A DNA stretch of 64,000 nucleotides from positions 682,001-746,000 of the forward strand of contig NZ_CP046115.1 in NCBI RefSeq assembly GCF_009707385.1, in the 5' to 3' direction. A program made the translations under genes and the position numbers. The notes beneath the pieces were generated by a model. The model was not told the origin of the DNA. It was given only the letters and a program-made list of their open reading frames with translations, and did not search any database. The first letter of the stretch is position 1; the number at the start of each line of letters is the position of its first letter. Shown here in pieces: positions 54,171-62,426 of the stretch. Source of the DNA: Klebsiella oxytoca. Lineage in GTDB: Bacteria > Pseudomonadota > Gammaproteobacteria > Enterobacterales > Enterobacteriaceae.

Positions 54171-55547
54171 TTACGGCGTCGCGCGAGGACGCGATCCTTT
54201 CATTGGAATAGCCCAGATAATCAGCGCGCCAATGACCAGCAGAACGGCAACGAACCACAGGCCGCTGCTGAAGCTGCCGGTAATATCCTTCAGCCAGCCG
54301 ATCATAAACGGGCTGAGCGCCGATCCGATATTGCCGGTAGCGTTGATCACCGCGATGCCGATCGCTCTGGCCCGCAGGCTGATTGACTGATCCGGCGTGG
54401 TCCAGAAAATGGCCATTGCGCTAAACGATCCGGTGGAAGCCATCACGATCCCGAGCAGCTGGATCAGATTGTGATCGGTGGCCGACGCCAGCAGCCAGCC
54501 CGCGGCGGCAAACAGGAACGGCAGGGCGGTGTGATGCTTACGCTCCTGGTGTTTATCGGAATGGCGGCTCCAGTAGATCATCCCCAGAATGGTACAAATC
54601 TGCGGGATCGCCGCCAGCAGGCCGATGGTGATGTTGCTGCTGCTTTCGTTAAAGCTTTTAAGGATCTGCGGTGTCCAGATGCTGATCGCGCTAAGCGTAT
54701 TGGTCAGGCAGAAATAGGCCAGGGTGTACATCAGCACGATCGGGGTGAAGACTTCCCGCCACAGGCTGCGCTGTTGCATCGCGTGATGACTGATAGCCCC
54801 TTCCGGCTGCACCAGCGTCAGATGGTCGTTATCCATCATCTCCTGCAGGCATTTTTTGTCCTCCGCCGTCAGCCATTTGGCCTTCGACGGCGAATCATCG
54901 AGCCAGAACCAGACCATAATGCCGAGCAGTACCGACGGGAAGCCTTCCAGCAGGAAGAGCCACTGCCAGCCGTGCAGGTTCAGCAGACCGTCCATCGCCA
55001 GAATATAGCCTGAGACGATCGACCCCAGCGCGGTGGTCACCGGCATCGCAATCATAAACAGCGCGTTGGCGCGGGCGCGGAAAAAGGCCGGAAACCAGTA
55101 GGTCAGGTACAGCAGAATGCCGGGCAGGAAACCGGCCTCGGTGATCCCTACCAGCATCCGCAGGATATAGAGGCTGTTCGGCCCGGTGGCGAACATAGTG
55201 GCGGTGGAAGCGATGCCCCATAGCACCATAATGGTGGCGATCCAGCGGCGAGCGCCGACGATGCTGAGCATCACGTTGCTGGGAATGCCGAAAATGACGT
55301 AGGTGGCGTAAAACAGAGTGGTGGCGAGGCCGAACATGGTGGCGTTAAGGCCCAGATCCTGCCCCATGGTTAGCCCGGCGAAGCCGATATTGATGCGATC
55401 TAAAAACGAAAAGATAAACAGTACGAACAAAAACACGATCAGGCGGCGGAAGAGCTTGTTGATAACCGACTGCTGCTGGGCCGTCAGCTGCTTGTGCTGA
55501 TTAGCCGGATCGAACTTTTCCGGAATGGCAGATGATGTATCGCTCAT
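54171..55547 (-). CDS. hpaX: 4-hydroxyphenylacetate permease (MFS)
   Basis: Importer of 4-hydroxyphenylacetate, 458 residues, anion:cation symporter branch of the MFS with about 12 helices. FLDRINIGFAGLTMGQDLGLNATMFGLATTLFYATYVIFGIPSN is the characteristic first half. FWTTPDQSISLRARAIGIAVINATGNIGSALSPFMIGWLKD is helix 10-11. It sits between hpaI and hpaA, co-oriented. Confidence 0.95.
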   Translation of the reverse strand: MSDTSSAIPEKFDPANQHKQLTAQQQSVINKLFRRLIVFLFVLFIFSFLDRINIGFAGLTMGQDLGLNATMFGLATTLFYATYVIFGIPSNVMLSIVGARRWIATIMVLWGIASTATMFATGPNSLYILRMLVGITEAGFLPGILLYLTYWFPAFFRARANALFMIAMPVTTALGSIVSGYILAMDGLLNLHGWQWLFLLEGFPSVLLGIMVWFWLDDSPSKAKWLTAEDKKCLQEMMDNDHLTLVQPEGAISHHAMQQRSLWREVFTPIVLMYTLAYFCLTNTLSAISIWTPQILKSFNESSSNITIGLLAAIPQICTILGMIYWSRHSDKHQERKHHTALPFLFAAAGWLLASATDHNLIQLLGIVMASTGSFSAMAIFWTTPDQSISLRARAIGIAVINATGNIGSALSPFMIGWLKDITGSFSSGLWFVAVLLVIGALIIWAIPMKGSRPRATP

Positions 55548-55590
55548 TATTGTTTTCCTCTAATGGGAATTTTGTAGGGTACTGCGGGTA

Positions 55591-56382
55591 TTAGTAGACG
55601 CCTGACGAACCGTGGGCGGTTTTTTCTGTGCCAAAGCGTGCCGCCAGCGCTTCCGCGCCGCGGGCCAGCAGGGTGGTATCAACGCCGACGGCGACAAATA
55701 GCGCGCCAAGCTCCAGATAGCGCTTTGCCAGCTGCTCGTTGGCCATCAGGATCCCCGGCGCTTTGCCCGCCGCGCGAATTTGCGCGATAGCGTGTTCAAT
55801 CGCCTCCTGCACCTGAGGGTGCTGCGGGTTACCGCCGAAGCCCATATCGGCGCTCAGATCCGCCGGGCCGATAAACACGCCGTCCACTCCTTCGACGTCC
55901 AGGATCTGCGGCAGATTTTTGAGCGCTTCGCGAGTTTCGATCTGTACCAGCACGCACATCGCATCGTTGGCCTGATGGAGATAATCCGCGACGCGATTCC
56001 AGCGCGAGGCGCGGGCAAGGGCGCTGCCGACGCCGCGAATGCCGGCGGGCGGATAGCGGGTGGCTTTCACCGCCAGCCGCGCTTCGTCGGCGTTCTGCAC
56101 CATCGGTACCAGCAGCGTCTGCGCGCCGATATCCAGCAGCTGTTTAATCTGCACCGGGTCATTCCACGACGGCCGCACTACCGGCTGGCTGGGATACGGG
56201 GCGATAGCCTGCAGTTGGGTCAGGATCGTTTGTACGTTGTTTGGCGCATGTTCGCCGTCGATCAGCAGCCAGTCGAAACCGGCCCCGGCCAGCAGCTCGG
56301 CGCTGTAGCTGCTGGTGAGCCCAAGCCACAGGCCAATCTGCGGACGGCCTGCTTTTAAGGCGTCTTTAAAGGCGTTGTTCAT
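55591..56382 (-). CDS. hpaI: 4-hydroxy-2-oxoheptanedioate aldolase
   Basis: Class II metal-dependent pyruvate aldolase cleaving 4-hydroxy-2-oxoheptanedioate to pyruvate and succinate semialdehyde. I use ATG 56382 ([21 protein letters not shown]), six bases after AAGGGG; ATGs at 56385 and 56400 are in frame. The 263 residues contain [52 protein letters not shown] and [14 protein letters not shown]. Begins eleven bases after hpaH stops. Confidence 0.96.
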   Translation of the reverse strand: MNNAFKDALKAGRPQIGLWLGLTSSYSAELLAGAGFDWLLIDGEHAPNNVQTILTQLQAIAPYPSQPVVRPSWNDPVQIKQLLDIGAQTLLVPMVQNADEARLAVKATRYPPAGIRGVGSALARASRWNRVADYLHQANDAMCVLVQIETREALKNLPQILDVEGVDGVFIGPADLSADMGFGGNPQHPQVQEAIEHAIAQIRAAGKAPGILMANEQLAKRYLELGALFVAVGVDTTLLARGAEALAARFGTEKTAHGSSGVY

Positions 56383-56392
56383 CATATTCCCC

Positions 56393-57196
56393 TTAAACAA
56401 AGCGGCAGCTAATCGCGCCCATGTTGCCGTAGTCGACGTGGAAGGTGTCGCCCTTGCGCGCCGGTACCGGACGGGTAAAGGAACCGCCGAGAATAATCTG
56501 CCCGGCTTCCAGCTGAACGTCGTACGGCGCCAGCTTATTCGCCAGCCAGACTACGCCGTTAGCCGGATGATTCAGTACTCCTGCGGCGACGCCGGTCTCT
56601 TCAATAACGCCGTTGCGATAGAGCAGAGCGGAGATCCAGCGCAGGTCCAGCTCGTCGGGTTTAATCGGTCGACCGCCGAGGATCACTCCGGCGTTGGCGG
56701 CGTTATCGGAAATGGTGTCGAAAACTTTACGCGGACGCTGGGTTTCCGGATCAATGTTGTGGCAGCGGGCGTCGATCAGCTCCAGCGCCGGGATCACATA
56801 GTCGGTGGCGTTATAGACGTCGAACAGGGTGCAGTTTGGTCCACGCAGCGGTTTTGCCAGTACAAAGGCCAGTTCGACTTCGATGCGTGGGACGATAAAG
56901 CGATCGGTGGGAATATCGCCGCCGTCGTGGAAAAACATATCGTCCAGCAGCGCGCCGTAGTCCGGCTCGCTGATTTGCGAGCTGGCCTGCATCGCTTTTG
57001 ACGTCAGGCCGATTTTATGCCCTTTCAACACGCGGCCTTCGGCGATTTTCAGATTTACCCATTCGCGCTGTACGGCGTAGGCGTCTTCAATGGTGATCGT
57101 CGGATGATCCAGCGAGATGGCGCGGATCTGCTCACGCTGTTTTTCCGCCTGGTTAAGCCGCTGGGCGATCAGGGTATGGGTATGTTTATCGAGCAT
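56393..57196 (-). CDS. hpaH: 2-oxo-hept-4-ene-1,7-dioate hydratase
   Basis: Adds water to 2-oxohept-4-enedioate (acting on the 2-hydroxydiene form), 267 residues from ATG 57196 ([20 protein letters not shown]); ATG 57214 is in frame but has no E. coli counterpart. [31 protein letters not shown] and [14 protein letters not shown] are family motifs (MhpD/HpaH). An intergenic palindromic repeat separates it from hpaF upstream. Confidence 0.96.
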   Translation of the reverse strand: MLDKHTHTLIAQRLNQAEKQREQIRAISLDHPTITIEDAYAVQREWVNLKIAEGRVLKGHKIGLTSKAMQASSQISEPDYGALLDDMFFHDGGDIPTDRFIVPRIEVELAFVLAKPLRGPNCTLFDVYNATDYVIPALELIDARCHNIDPETQRPRKVFDTISDNAANAGVILGGRPIKPDELDLRWISALLYRNGVIEETGVAAGVLNHPANGVVWLANKLAPYDVQLEAGQIILGGSFTRPVPARKGDTFHVDYGNMGAISCRFV

Positions 57197-57218
57197 AGTT
57201 GCTTCCTGTGGCATTGTT

Positions 57219-57311
57219 TTCCCCCTCTCCCTGTGGGAGAGGGCCGGGGTGAGGGCATCAGGCCGCAGAGATTCCCCTCACCCTAACCCTCTCCCCAAAG
57301 GGGCGAGGGAA
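57219..57311. repeat. Inverted repeat (ccctctccc/gggagaggg family) inside the hpa operon
   Basis: cccctctccctgtgggagagggccggggtgaggg is followed 30 bases later by its inverted partner cccctcaccctaaccctctcccc...ggggcgaggg. Both halves can form long GC-rich hairpins on the operon mRNA between hpaF and hpaH. Relatives are at 47040 and 50783. Confidence 0.8.
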
Positions 57312-57326
57312 CGGACCGAGCGCGCA

Positions 57327-57707
57327 TTATTTAAACAAGGCGTGCACGTTGTTCTGTTTGTAATTCAATGTCGGGTGTAGCTCGGTTATTTCAAAAGACA
57401 GCGCCAGGTAGCGGCTTTCCATCAATGCGGCAAAATGGGCTTTGATCAGCGTGAACAGCATGTCACCCACCTCCTGACGGCTTTCCAGGCTGCGCCCGGA
57501 GCCAATCTTCAGCGTCATATGCACAAAGGCGTAATCATGCTGGCCGTCGGCCATCTGCCAGGTATCCAGCCAGATGGCGCGACTGCGAATGCCGCCGATG
57601 GGAAAGATGCCGGTCGCCGCCAGCGCTTCATTCACTTTGCTAAACAGGCCAGGCAAGTCGGCCTGCTGGCGGATGTTATCGGTACATTCGGCGATAAAAT
57701 GCGGCAT
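57327..57707 (-). CDS. hpaF: 5-carboxymethyl-2-hydroxymuconate delta-isomerase
   Basis: Tautomerase-superfamily isomerase (CHMI), 126 residues. The catalytic Pro follows the initiator Met (MPHFIAECTDNIR); QADLPGLFSKVNEALAATGIFPIGGIRSRA and the conserved HMTLKIGSGRS with arginine match E. coli HpaF. It lies between hpaD (12 bases) and the repeat before hpaH. Trimeric in the family. Confidence 0.95.
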   Translation of the reverse strand: MPHFIAECTDNIRQQADLPGLFSKVNEALAATGIFPIGGIRSRAIWLDTWQMADGQHDYAFVHMTLKIGSGRSLESRQEVGDMLFTLIKAHFAALMESRYLALSFEITELHPTLNYKQNNVHALFK

Positions 57708-57719
57708 TCTGACCTCTCC

Positions 57720-58577
57720 TTAAGCCGATTCAGGCAGCGGGAAGACCGCATTGACCTGACCGGTACCTGAGCTGGCGAACAGTTCGGTAATAAATTCAAC
57801 TTTTCCGTCGTATTTATCCCAGCCCAGCAGGCCCAGCAGCATCACCGTGTCGTGCATATTGCCTTCGCCGTAGCAGTAGTCGGCGTACTCCGGCAGCATG
57901 GTGCAGAACTCTTTGAATTTACCCTCGCGCCATAGCTTCACTACCCGCTCATCCATCTGATGATCGAACTCGCGGGTATAGCTATTCATCCCCTCTTCGG
58001 CGCGCTGATCGTCGATAAAACGATGCGACAGCGAACCGCTGGCCAGCACCGCTACGGTACCGTCATATTTCTCGATAGCCTTACGAATGGCCTCGCCCAG
58101 CTTGCGGCTGTCGGCGAAGTCGTGAACGGTACAGAAGGCGGAGATCGACACCACTTTGAAGTGCTTATCGGCGTTCATGTAGCGCATCGGCACCAGCGTG
58201 CCGTACTCCAGCTTCAGGCTCGGGATGTTGTGCGCTTTGGCGCGCACGCCGAGCTTGACCGCTTCGTCGGCGATCAGGTGGCCGAGCTCCGGGTTACCGT
58301 CGTAGTCGTAGGTCATGTCGCGGATAAAATGCGGCAGCTCGTTGCTGGTATAAACGCCCTGAAAATGGTCGGCGCAGTTAATGTGGTAGGCGCTATTCAC
58401 CAGCCAGTGGGTATCAAAGACGATGAAGGTATCGACGCCGAGTTCGCGGCACCGCTTGCCGATTTCCTTATGCCCGTCGATGGCTCCCTGACGGCAGCCG
58501 TGGTTTTTGCCAGGCAGTTCAGAAAGATACATCGACGGTACGTGAGTGGTTTTTGCTGCTAACGCTAACTTTCCCAT
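57720..58577 (-). CDS. hpaD: Homoprotocatechuate 2,3-dioxygenase
   Basis: Class III (LigB-type) extradiol ring-cleavage dioxygenase, 285 residues, Fe(II)-dependent, opening 3,4-dihydroxyphenylacetate. Metal-binding histidines are expected in the N-terminal AAKTTHVPSMYLSELPGKNHGCRQGAIDGHKEIG and VFDTHWLVNSAYHINCADHFQG; SGSLSHRFIDDQRAEEG supplies the acid side. It starts one base after hpaE ends, so coupling is likely. Confidence 0.96.
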   Translation of the reverse strand: MGKLALAAKTTHVPSMYLSELPGKNHGCRQGAIDGHKEIGKRCRELGVDTFIVFDTHWLVNSAYHINCADHFQGVYTSNELPHFIRDMTYDYDGNPELGHLIADEAVKLGVRAKAHNIPSLKLEYGTLVPMRYMNADKHFKVVSISAFCTVHDFADSRKLGEAIRKAIEKYDGTVAVLASGSLSHRFIDDQRAEEGMNSYTREFDHQMDERVVKLWREGKFKEFCTMLPEYADYCYGEGNMHDTVMLLGLLGWDKYDGKVEFITELFASSGTGQVNAVFPLPESA

Positions 58578-58578
58578 A

Positions 58579-60045
58579 TCAGACTCCCCATTTTGGGATC
58601 GGATGGTCGCCCATCGAGATGCAGACGTTTTTCATTTCAGCGAACACTTCAAAGCTGTATTCGCCGCCTTCGCGGCCGGTGCCGGAGGCCTTCACGCCGC
58701 CGAACGGCTGACGCAGGTCGCGGACGTTCTGGGTGTTGACGAACACCATTCCGGCTTCGATGCCGCGTGCCAGACGCAGCACTTTGCTGACGTCCTGGGT
58801 CCAGATATAAGAGGCGAGGCCGTACTCCACATCGTTGGCCAGGCGCAGACCTTCCGCCTCGTCTTTAAACGGCAGCAGACAGGCTACCGGGCCAAAAATT
58901 TCTTCCTGCGCCACGCGCATACGGTTGTCGACGTCCGCCAGCACCGTTGGCCGCAGGAAGTTACCGTTTCTCAAGTGGGCCGGCAGATCGGTGGGTTTAT
59001 CCGCGCCGCCCGCCAGCAGGGTCGCCCCTTCCTCAATGCCAAGGCGGATATAGCCGGAGACTTTCTCCCAGTGCTGCTGGCTAATCAGCGCGCCGACCTG
59101 GGTATTCGGGTCGGCCGGGTCGCCTACGCGCAGTCGGTTGGCGCGCTCGGCGAAGCGTTTTACGAACTCAGGATAGATGCTCTGCTGAATGAAGATGCGC
59201 GAGCCGGCGGTGCAGCGTTCGCCGTTGATCGAGAAGATAGTGAAGAGCGCAGCGTCGAGGGCGCGCTCAATATCGGCGTCTTCAAAAATCAGCACCGGCG
59301 ATTTGCCGCCCAGCTCCATGGAGTACTTTTTCAATCCGGCGTTTTTCATGATGTTGCGTCCGGTCGCGGTACCGCCGGTAAAAGACACCGCCCGCACGTC
59401 GTGGTGGCGTACCAGCGCATCGCCCGCCGTCGCGCCGTAGCCCTGAACCACGTTCAGTACTCCCGCCGGAATACCCGCTTCCAGCGCCAGCTCTCCCAGA
59501 CGGTCGGCGGTGAGCGGCGATAATTCTGACATCTTCAGGACCGCGGTATTGCCCAGCGCCAGGCACGGCGCCACCTTCCAGGTGGCGGTCATAAACGGCA
59601 CGTTCCACGGCGACACCAGCGCGCACACGCCGACCGGCTGTACGAGGGTGTAGTTGAGCATCTTGTCGTCAACCGGATAGGTTTTGCCGTTCATCTGTTG
59701 GCATACTTCGGCGAAGAACTCAAAGTTATGCGAAGCGCGTGGAATCAGTACGTTTTTGGTTTGATGGATCGGCAGACCGGTATCAGCAGTCTCCATAGCG
59801 GCGATCTCGGGGACGTTTTGATCGATCAGATCGCCCAGGCGACGCATCAGGCGCGCGCGCTCCTTCATCGGCAGATTAGCCCATTTCGGAAAGGCTTCTT
59901 TCGCCGCCGCCACCGCCTGATTTACCTCGTCTGAGCCGCCGGAGGCCACTTCCGCCAGCACTTCGCCGGTCGCCGGATTAGTGGTATGAAAATACTCCGT
60001 GGCCGCGACGTTTTTACCGTTGATCCAGTGGTTAATTTTTTTCAT
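58579..60045 (-). CDS. hpaE: 5-carboxymethyl-2-hydroxymuconate semialdehyde dehydrogenase
   Basis: NAD-dependent oxidation of the ring-cleavage semialdehyde, 488 residues. SPWNVPFMTATWKVAPCLALGNTAVLKMSE (cofactor site), SFTGGTATGRNIM, SMELGGKSPVLIFEDAD (general base) and the nucleophile in FSINGERCTAGSR are typical. The start overlaps the hpaG2 stop by four bases (ATGA). Confidence 0.96.
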   Translation of the reverse strand: MKKINHWINGKNVAATEYFHTTNPATGEVLAEVASGGSDEVNQAVAAAKEAFPKWANLPMKERARLMRRLGDLIDQNVPEIAAMETADTGLPIHQTKNVLIPRASHNFEFFAEVCQQMNGKTYPVDDKMLNYTLVQPVGVCALVSPWNVPFMTATWKVAPCLALGNTAVLKMSELSPLTADRLGELALEAGIPAGVLNVVQGYGATAGDALVRHHDVRAVSFTGGTATGRNIMKNAGLKKYSMELGGKSPVLIFEDADIERALDAALFTIFSINGERCTAGSRIFIQQSIYPEFVKRFAERANRLRVGDPADPNTQVGALISQQHWEKVSGYIRLGIEEGATLLAGGADKPTDLPAHLRNGNFLRPTVLADVDNRMRVAQEEIFGPVACLLPFKDEAEGLRLANDVEYGLASYIWTQDVSKVLRLARGIEAGMVFVNTQNVRDLRQPFGGVKASGTGREGGEYSFEVFAEMKNVCISMGDHPIPKWGV

Positions 60046-60806
60046 GACAGCTTCTCCTCATATTCCTGCTCGCTGATGATGCGGTTGATCAGGCGGCCAA
60101 CGCCTTCCACTTCGACGATCACTTCATCGCCTGGTACCACGTCCGACAGCCCCTTCGGCGTGCCGGTGGCGATCATGTCGCCCGGTTGCAGGGTCATAAA
60201 TTCGCTCAGATAGGCGATCAGGAAGGGGATGCTGAAGATCAGATCGGCGGTGGTGCCCTGCTGGCGCAGTTCACCGTTGACCCAGGTACACAGCGCCAGA
60301 TTATGCGGATCCGGGATCGACTCTTTCGTGACGATCCACGGTCCGATCGGCGTCAGGGTATCGCGGCTTTTGACCCGCAGATTGGGGCGATAGTAGTTTT
60401 CCAGATAGTCGCGGATAGCGTAGTCGTTGCAAACGGTATAACCGGCTACGTACGCCATGGCGTCGGCTTCGGCGACCTTACGCGCGGTTTTGCCAATCAC
60501 CACAACCAGTTCAGCCTCGTAGTGCATGTACTCGACGTTATCCGGACGTACCGATTCCTGCTGGTGGCCGATAAAGGTATTTGGCGCTTTGATAAATACC
60601 AAAGGCTCGGTTGGCGGCTTAAACTCCAGCTCGCTGGCGTGATCGGCATAGTTCAGGCCTAGTGCGAAAAGGGTGCCGTTAGCGGGCGGCAGCCACTGAA
60701 ATTCGCCCTGGCTTAGCAGCCTGCCGTCGGCCAGCTGCACCCGACCGCGTTCATCAACCTGCACATCGTGCTGCTGTCCCTGCCATTCAATACGAGCCTG
60801 TCTCAT
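60042..60806 (-). CDS. hpaG2: Homoprotocatechuate pathway isomerase/decarboxylase, C-terminal-type subunit
   Basis: 254-residue FAH-fold protein equal to the second half of E. coli HpaG (429 aa fused). FALGLNYADHASELEFKPPTEPLVFIKAPN, EYMHYEAELVVVIGKTA (metal-binding glutamates) and DMIATGTPKGLSDVVPGDEV are family motifs. Its first 45 residues (RIEWQGQQHDVQVDERGRVQLADGRLL) are a small beta domain not found in the fused protein. It overlaps both hpaG1 and hpaE by four bases, so a 1:1 complex with HpaG1 is likely. Confidence 0.94.
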   Translation of the reverse strand: MRQARIEWQGQQHDVQVDERGRVQLADGRLLSQGEFQWLPPANGTLFALGLNYADHASELEFKPPTEPLVFIKAPNTFIGHQQESVRPDNVEYMHYEAELVVVIGKTARKVAEADAMAYVAGYTVCNDYAIRDYLENYYRPNLRVKSRDTLTPIGPWIVTKESIPDPHNLALCTWVNGELRQQGTTADLIFSIPFLIAYLSEFMTLQPGDMIATGTPKGLSDVVPGDEVIVEVEGVGRLINRIISEQEYEEKLS

Positions 60807-61435
60807 GCCGTTTCTCCTTCTGCGACAACCGGGTTTTCGAGTACCGGGAAACCGTTGGCGAGGATACGTACCCGATCGCCAGGGCGCAGCGTAACGCGGG
60901 AGTGGGGCGTTCCGATCAAGATCGCATCGCCGGGATTGAGGGTAGCGAACTCGCTCAGGGCGCTCAGCAGTTCAGCGGCGGAGCGCTGGAGATCGGTGGT
61001 GTTCCAGCTGTCCGCTTCGCGACCGTTGATTTCGGTGATGATGTTCAGATTATCAACATTGCTGACCGGCGCGAGTTCGCCAATCGGACAAAAGCCATCG
61101 CGGCATTTGGCTTTGATTGCCGGACGATAGAAGCTCTCTTCCGGCAGGCTGATGTCGTTTGCCAGCGCGTAACCGGCAATATATTCAGCCGCTTCCTCAG
61201 CGACCACTTTGCGCGCGGTTTTGCCAACGATCAGCGCCACGGTCGCGCCGCTCTGCACGGTTTCGCCTTCCGGATAAGGGATGCTCGCGCCGTTACCAAT
61301 AACGGTGTTGCGCGGTTTGATAAACCAGACCGCGGTTTTCGGCGGCGTTTTATAGGGGGCCTGCTGGAACGCTTCGCGCCAGGCGTCGAGCTGGCTGCGG
61401 TGGTTTAGCGCCACGGCGAAGATGGTACCTTTCAT
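60803..61435 (-). CDS. hpaG1: Homoprotocatechuate pathway isomerase/decarboxylase, N-terminal-type subunit
   Basis: 210-residue FAH-fold protein equal to the first half of E. coli HpaG: MKGTIFAVALNHRSQLDAW, KTAVWFIKPRNTVIGNGASIPYPEGE, GYALANDISLPEESFYRPAIKAKCRDGFCPIGE, GDAILIGTPHSRV. It is the first gene of the hpaG1-G2-E-D-F-H-I-X-A operon, divergent from hpaR, with GAGGAG before ATG 61435. The active-site pocket of the isomerase half resides here in the fused orthologue. Confidence 0.94.
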   Translation of the reverse strand: MKGTIFAVALNHRSQLDAWREAFQQAPYKTPPKTAVWFIKPRNTVIGNGASIPYPEGETVQSGATVALIVGKTARKVVAEEAAEYIAGYALANDISLPEESFYRPAIKAKCRDGFCPIGELAPVSNVDNLNIITEINGREADSWNTTDLQRSAAELLSALSEFATLNPGDAILIGTPHSRVTLRPGDRVRILANGFPVLENPVVAEGETA

Positions 61436-61474
61436 TTACCACTCCTCTGGTACGGATTTGGGAAACAACAAATT

Positions 61475-61557
61475 TCATTAATATGTTAATGATCATCTTT
61501 TATTCTTTGCTGGAAGGTTTGGCAAACAGAAGTGAATGTTTTGTGATCGGTTTAACA
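61475..61557 (-). promoter_or_regulatory. Pg promoter region: HpaR-type palindrome and CRP site
   Basis: TCATTAA-TATG-TTAATGA (61475-61492) is a perfect 18-base palindrome 40 bases before hpaG1, fitting a MarR-family operator. TGTGA-TCGGTT-TAACA (61542-61557) matches CRP at nine of ten bases; if CRP acts at -61.5 the start would be near 61488, on the palindrome, so repressor binding would block it. E. coli Pg is known to be HpaR- and CRP-controlled. Positions are inferred. Confidence 0.7.
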
Positions 61558-61720
61558 ATAAATTTACAGAATTTGTTTTTATTTGTTATAAATCAATTGG
61601 TAATCGTTTTTTGTTGTACCATCTGGTACTTTTCAGAGACAGAAACCGGTTGCCTTCAGACGCAATTAACGCTAATTATTAACTTATTAATAGAGTGAGG
61701 ATTTAATTTCGAGGTATGTC

Positions 61721-62158
61721 ATGCATGATTCGTTAACTATCGCGCTGCTGCAGGCGCGGGAAGCGGCGATGGCCCATTTTCGGCCCATCGTTAAACGCCA
61801 TAATCTTACCGAGCAACAGTGGCGTATCGTGCGTATCCTTGCCGAAAATCCGTCGATGGATTTTCACGATCTGGCTTTTCGCGCCTGTATTTTACGCCCG
61901 AGCCTGACCGGTATTTTGACCCGTATGGAACGTGATGGCCTGGTTCTGCGTTTAAAGCCGGTTAACGATCAGCGCAAGCTGTACGTTTCGCTGACGCCAG
62001 CGGGTTCGAAGCTGTATGAAAGCGCCCAGGCCCAGGTGGAAGAGGCCTATCGTCAGATCGAAGCCCAATTTACCGTTGAAAAAATGCGCCAGCTTACCGC
62101 GCTGCTGGAGGAGTTTATCGCCCTGGGCAATGGAACGCGGGGCGAGGAAGAGGAGTAG
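61721..62158 (+). CDS. hpaR: MarR family repressor of the homoprotocatechuate operon
   Basis: 145 residues. MHDSLTIALLQAREAAMAHFRPIVKRHNLTEQQWRIVRILAENPSMDFHDLAFRACILRPSLTGILTRMERDGLV is a full MarR winged helix matching E. coli HpaR; effectors are pathway aromatics. It is divergent from hpaG1 across 285 bases containing the Pg operator. An AGGT site sits nearby (TTTCGAGGTATGTC) before ATG 61721. Confidence 0.95.
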   Translation: MHDSLTIALLQAREAAMAHFRPIVKRHNLTEQQWRIVRILAENPSMDFHDLAFRACILRPSLTGILTRMERDGLVLRLKPVNDQRKLYVSLTPAGSKLYESAQAQVEEAYRQIEAQFTVEKMRQLTALLEEFIALGNGTRGEEEE

Positions 62159-62172
62159 TACGTTATCCGCGC

Positions 62173-62420
62173 GAAAAATATCCCGGAGGCGGTGCTGGCG
62201 CACCTGTTCGGGCTGGGCCCCCCCCGGTCGCGCTGTGCTTACCGGGGCTACGGGCTGTCCCCCCGGTCGCGCTGTGCTTACCGGGGCTACGGGCTGTCCC
62301 CCCGGTCGCGCTGCGCTTACCGGGGCTACGGGCTGTCCCCCCGGTCGCGCTGCGCTTACCGGGGCTACGGGTCGGTGCCATCCCGTAGCCCGGATAAGGC
62401 GCCAGCCGCAATCCGGGGGC
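62173..62420. repeat. Tandem repeat of 39 bp (four copies) within a REP context
   Basis: A unit cggtcgcgctgtgcttacc...gggctgtccccc repeats at 62225, 62264, 62303 and 62342 with exact 39-base spacing. Units 1 and 2 are identical and differ from 3 and 4 at one base. Flanks are REP halves (cccggaggcggtgctggcgc; gtagcccggataaggcgccagc). The gap is convergent between hpaR and the D-amino-acid enzyme gene. ORFs here encode repeats and are not genes. Confidence 0.9.
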
Positions 62421-62426
62421 AGTTCT

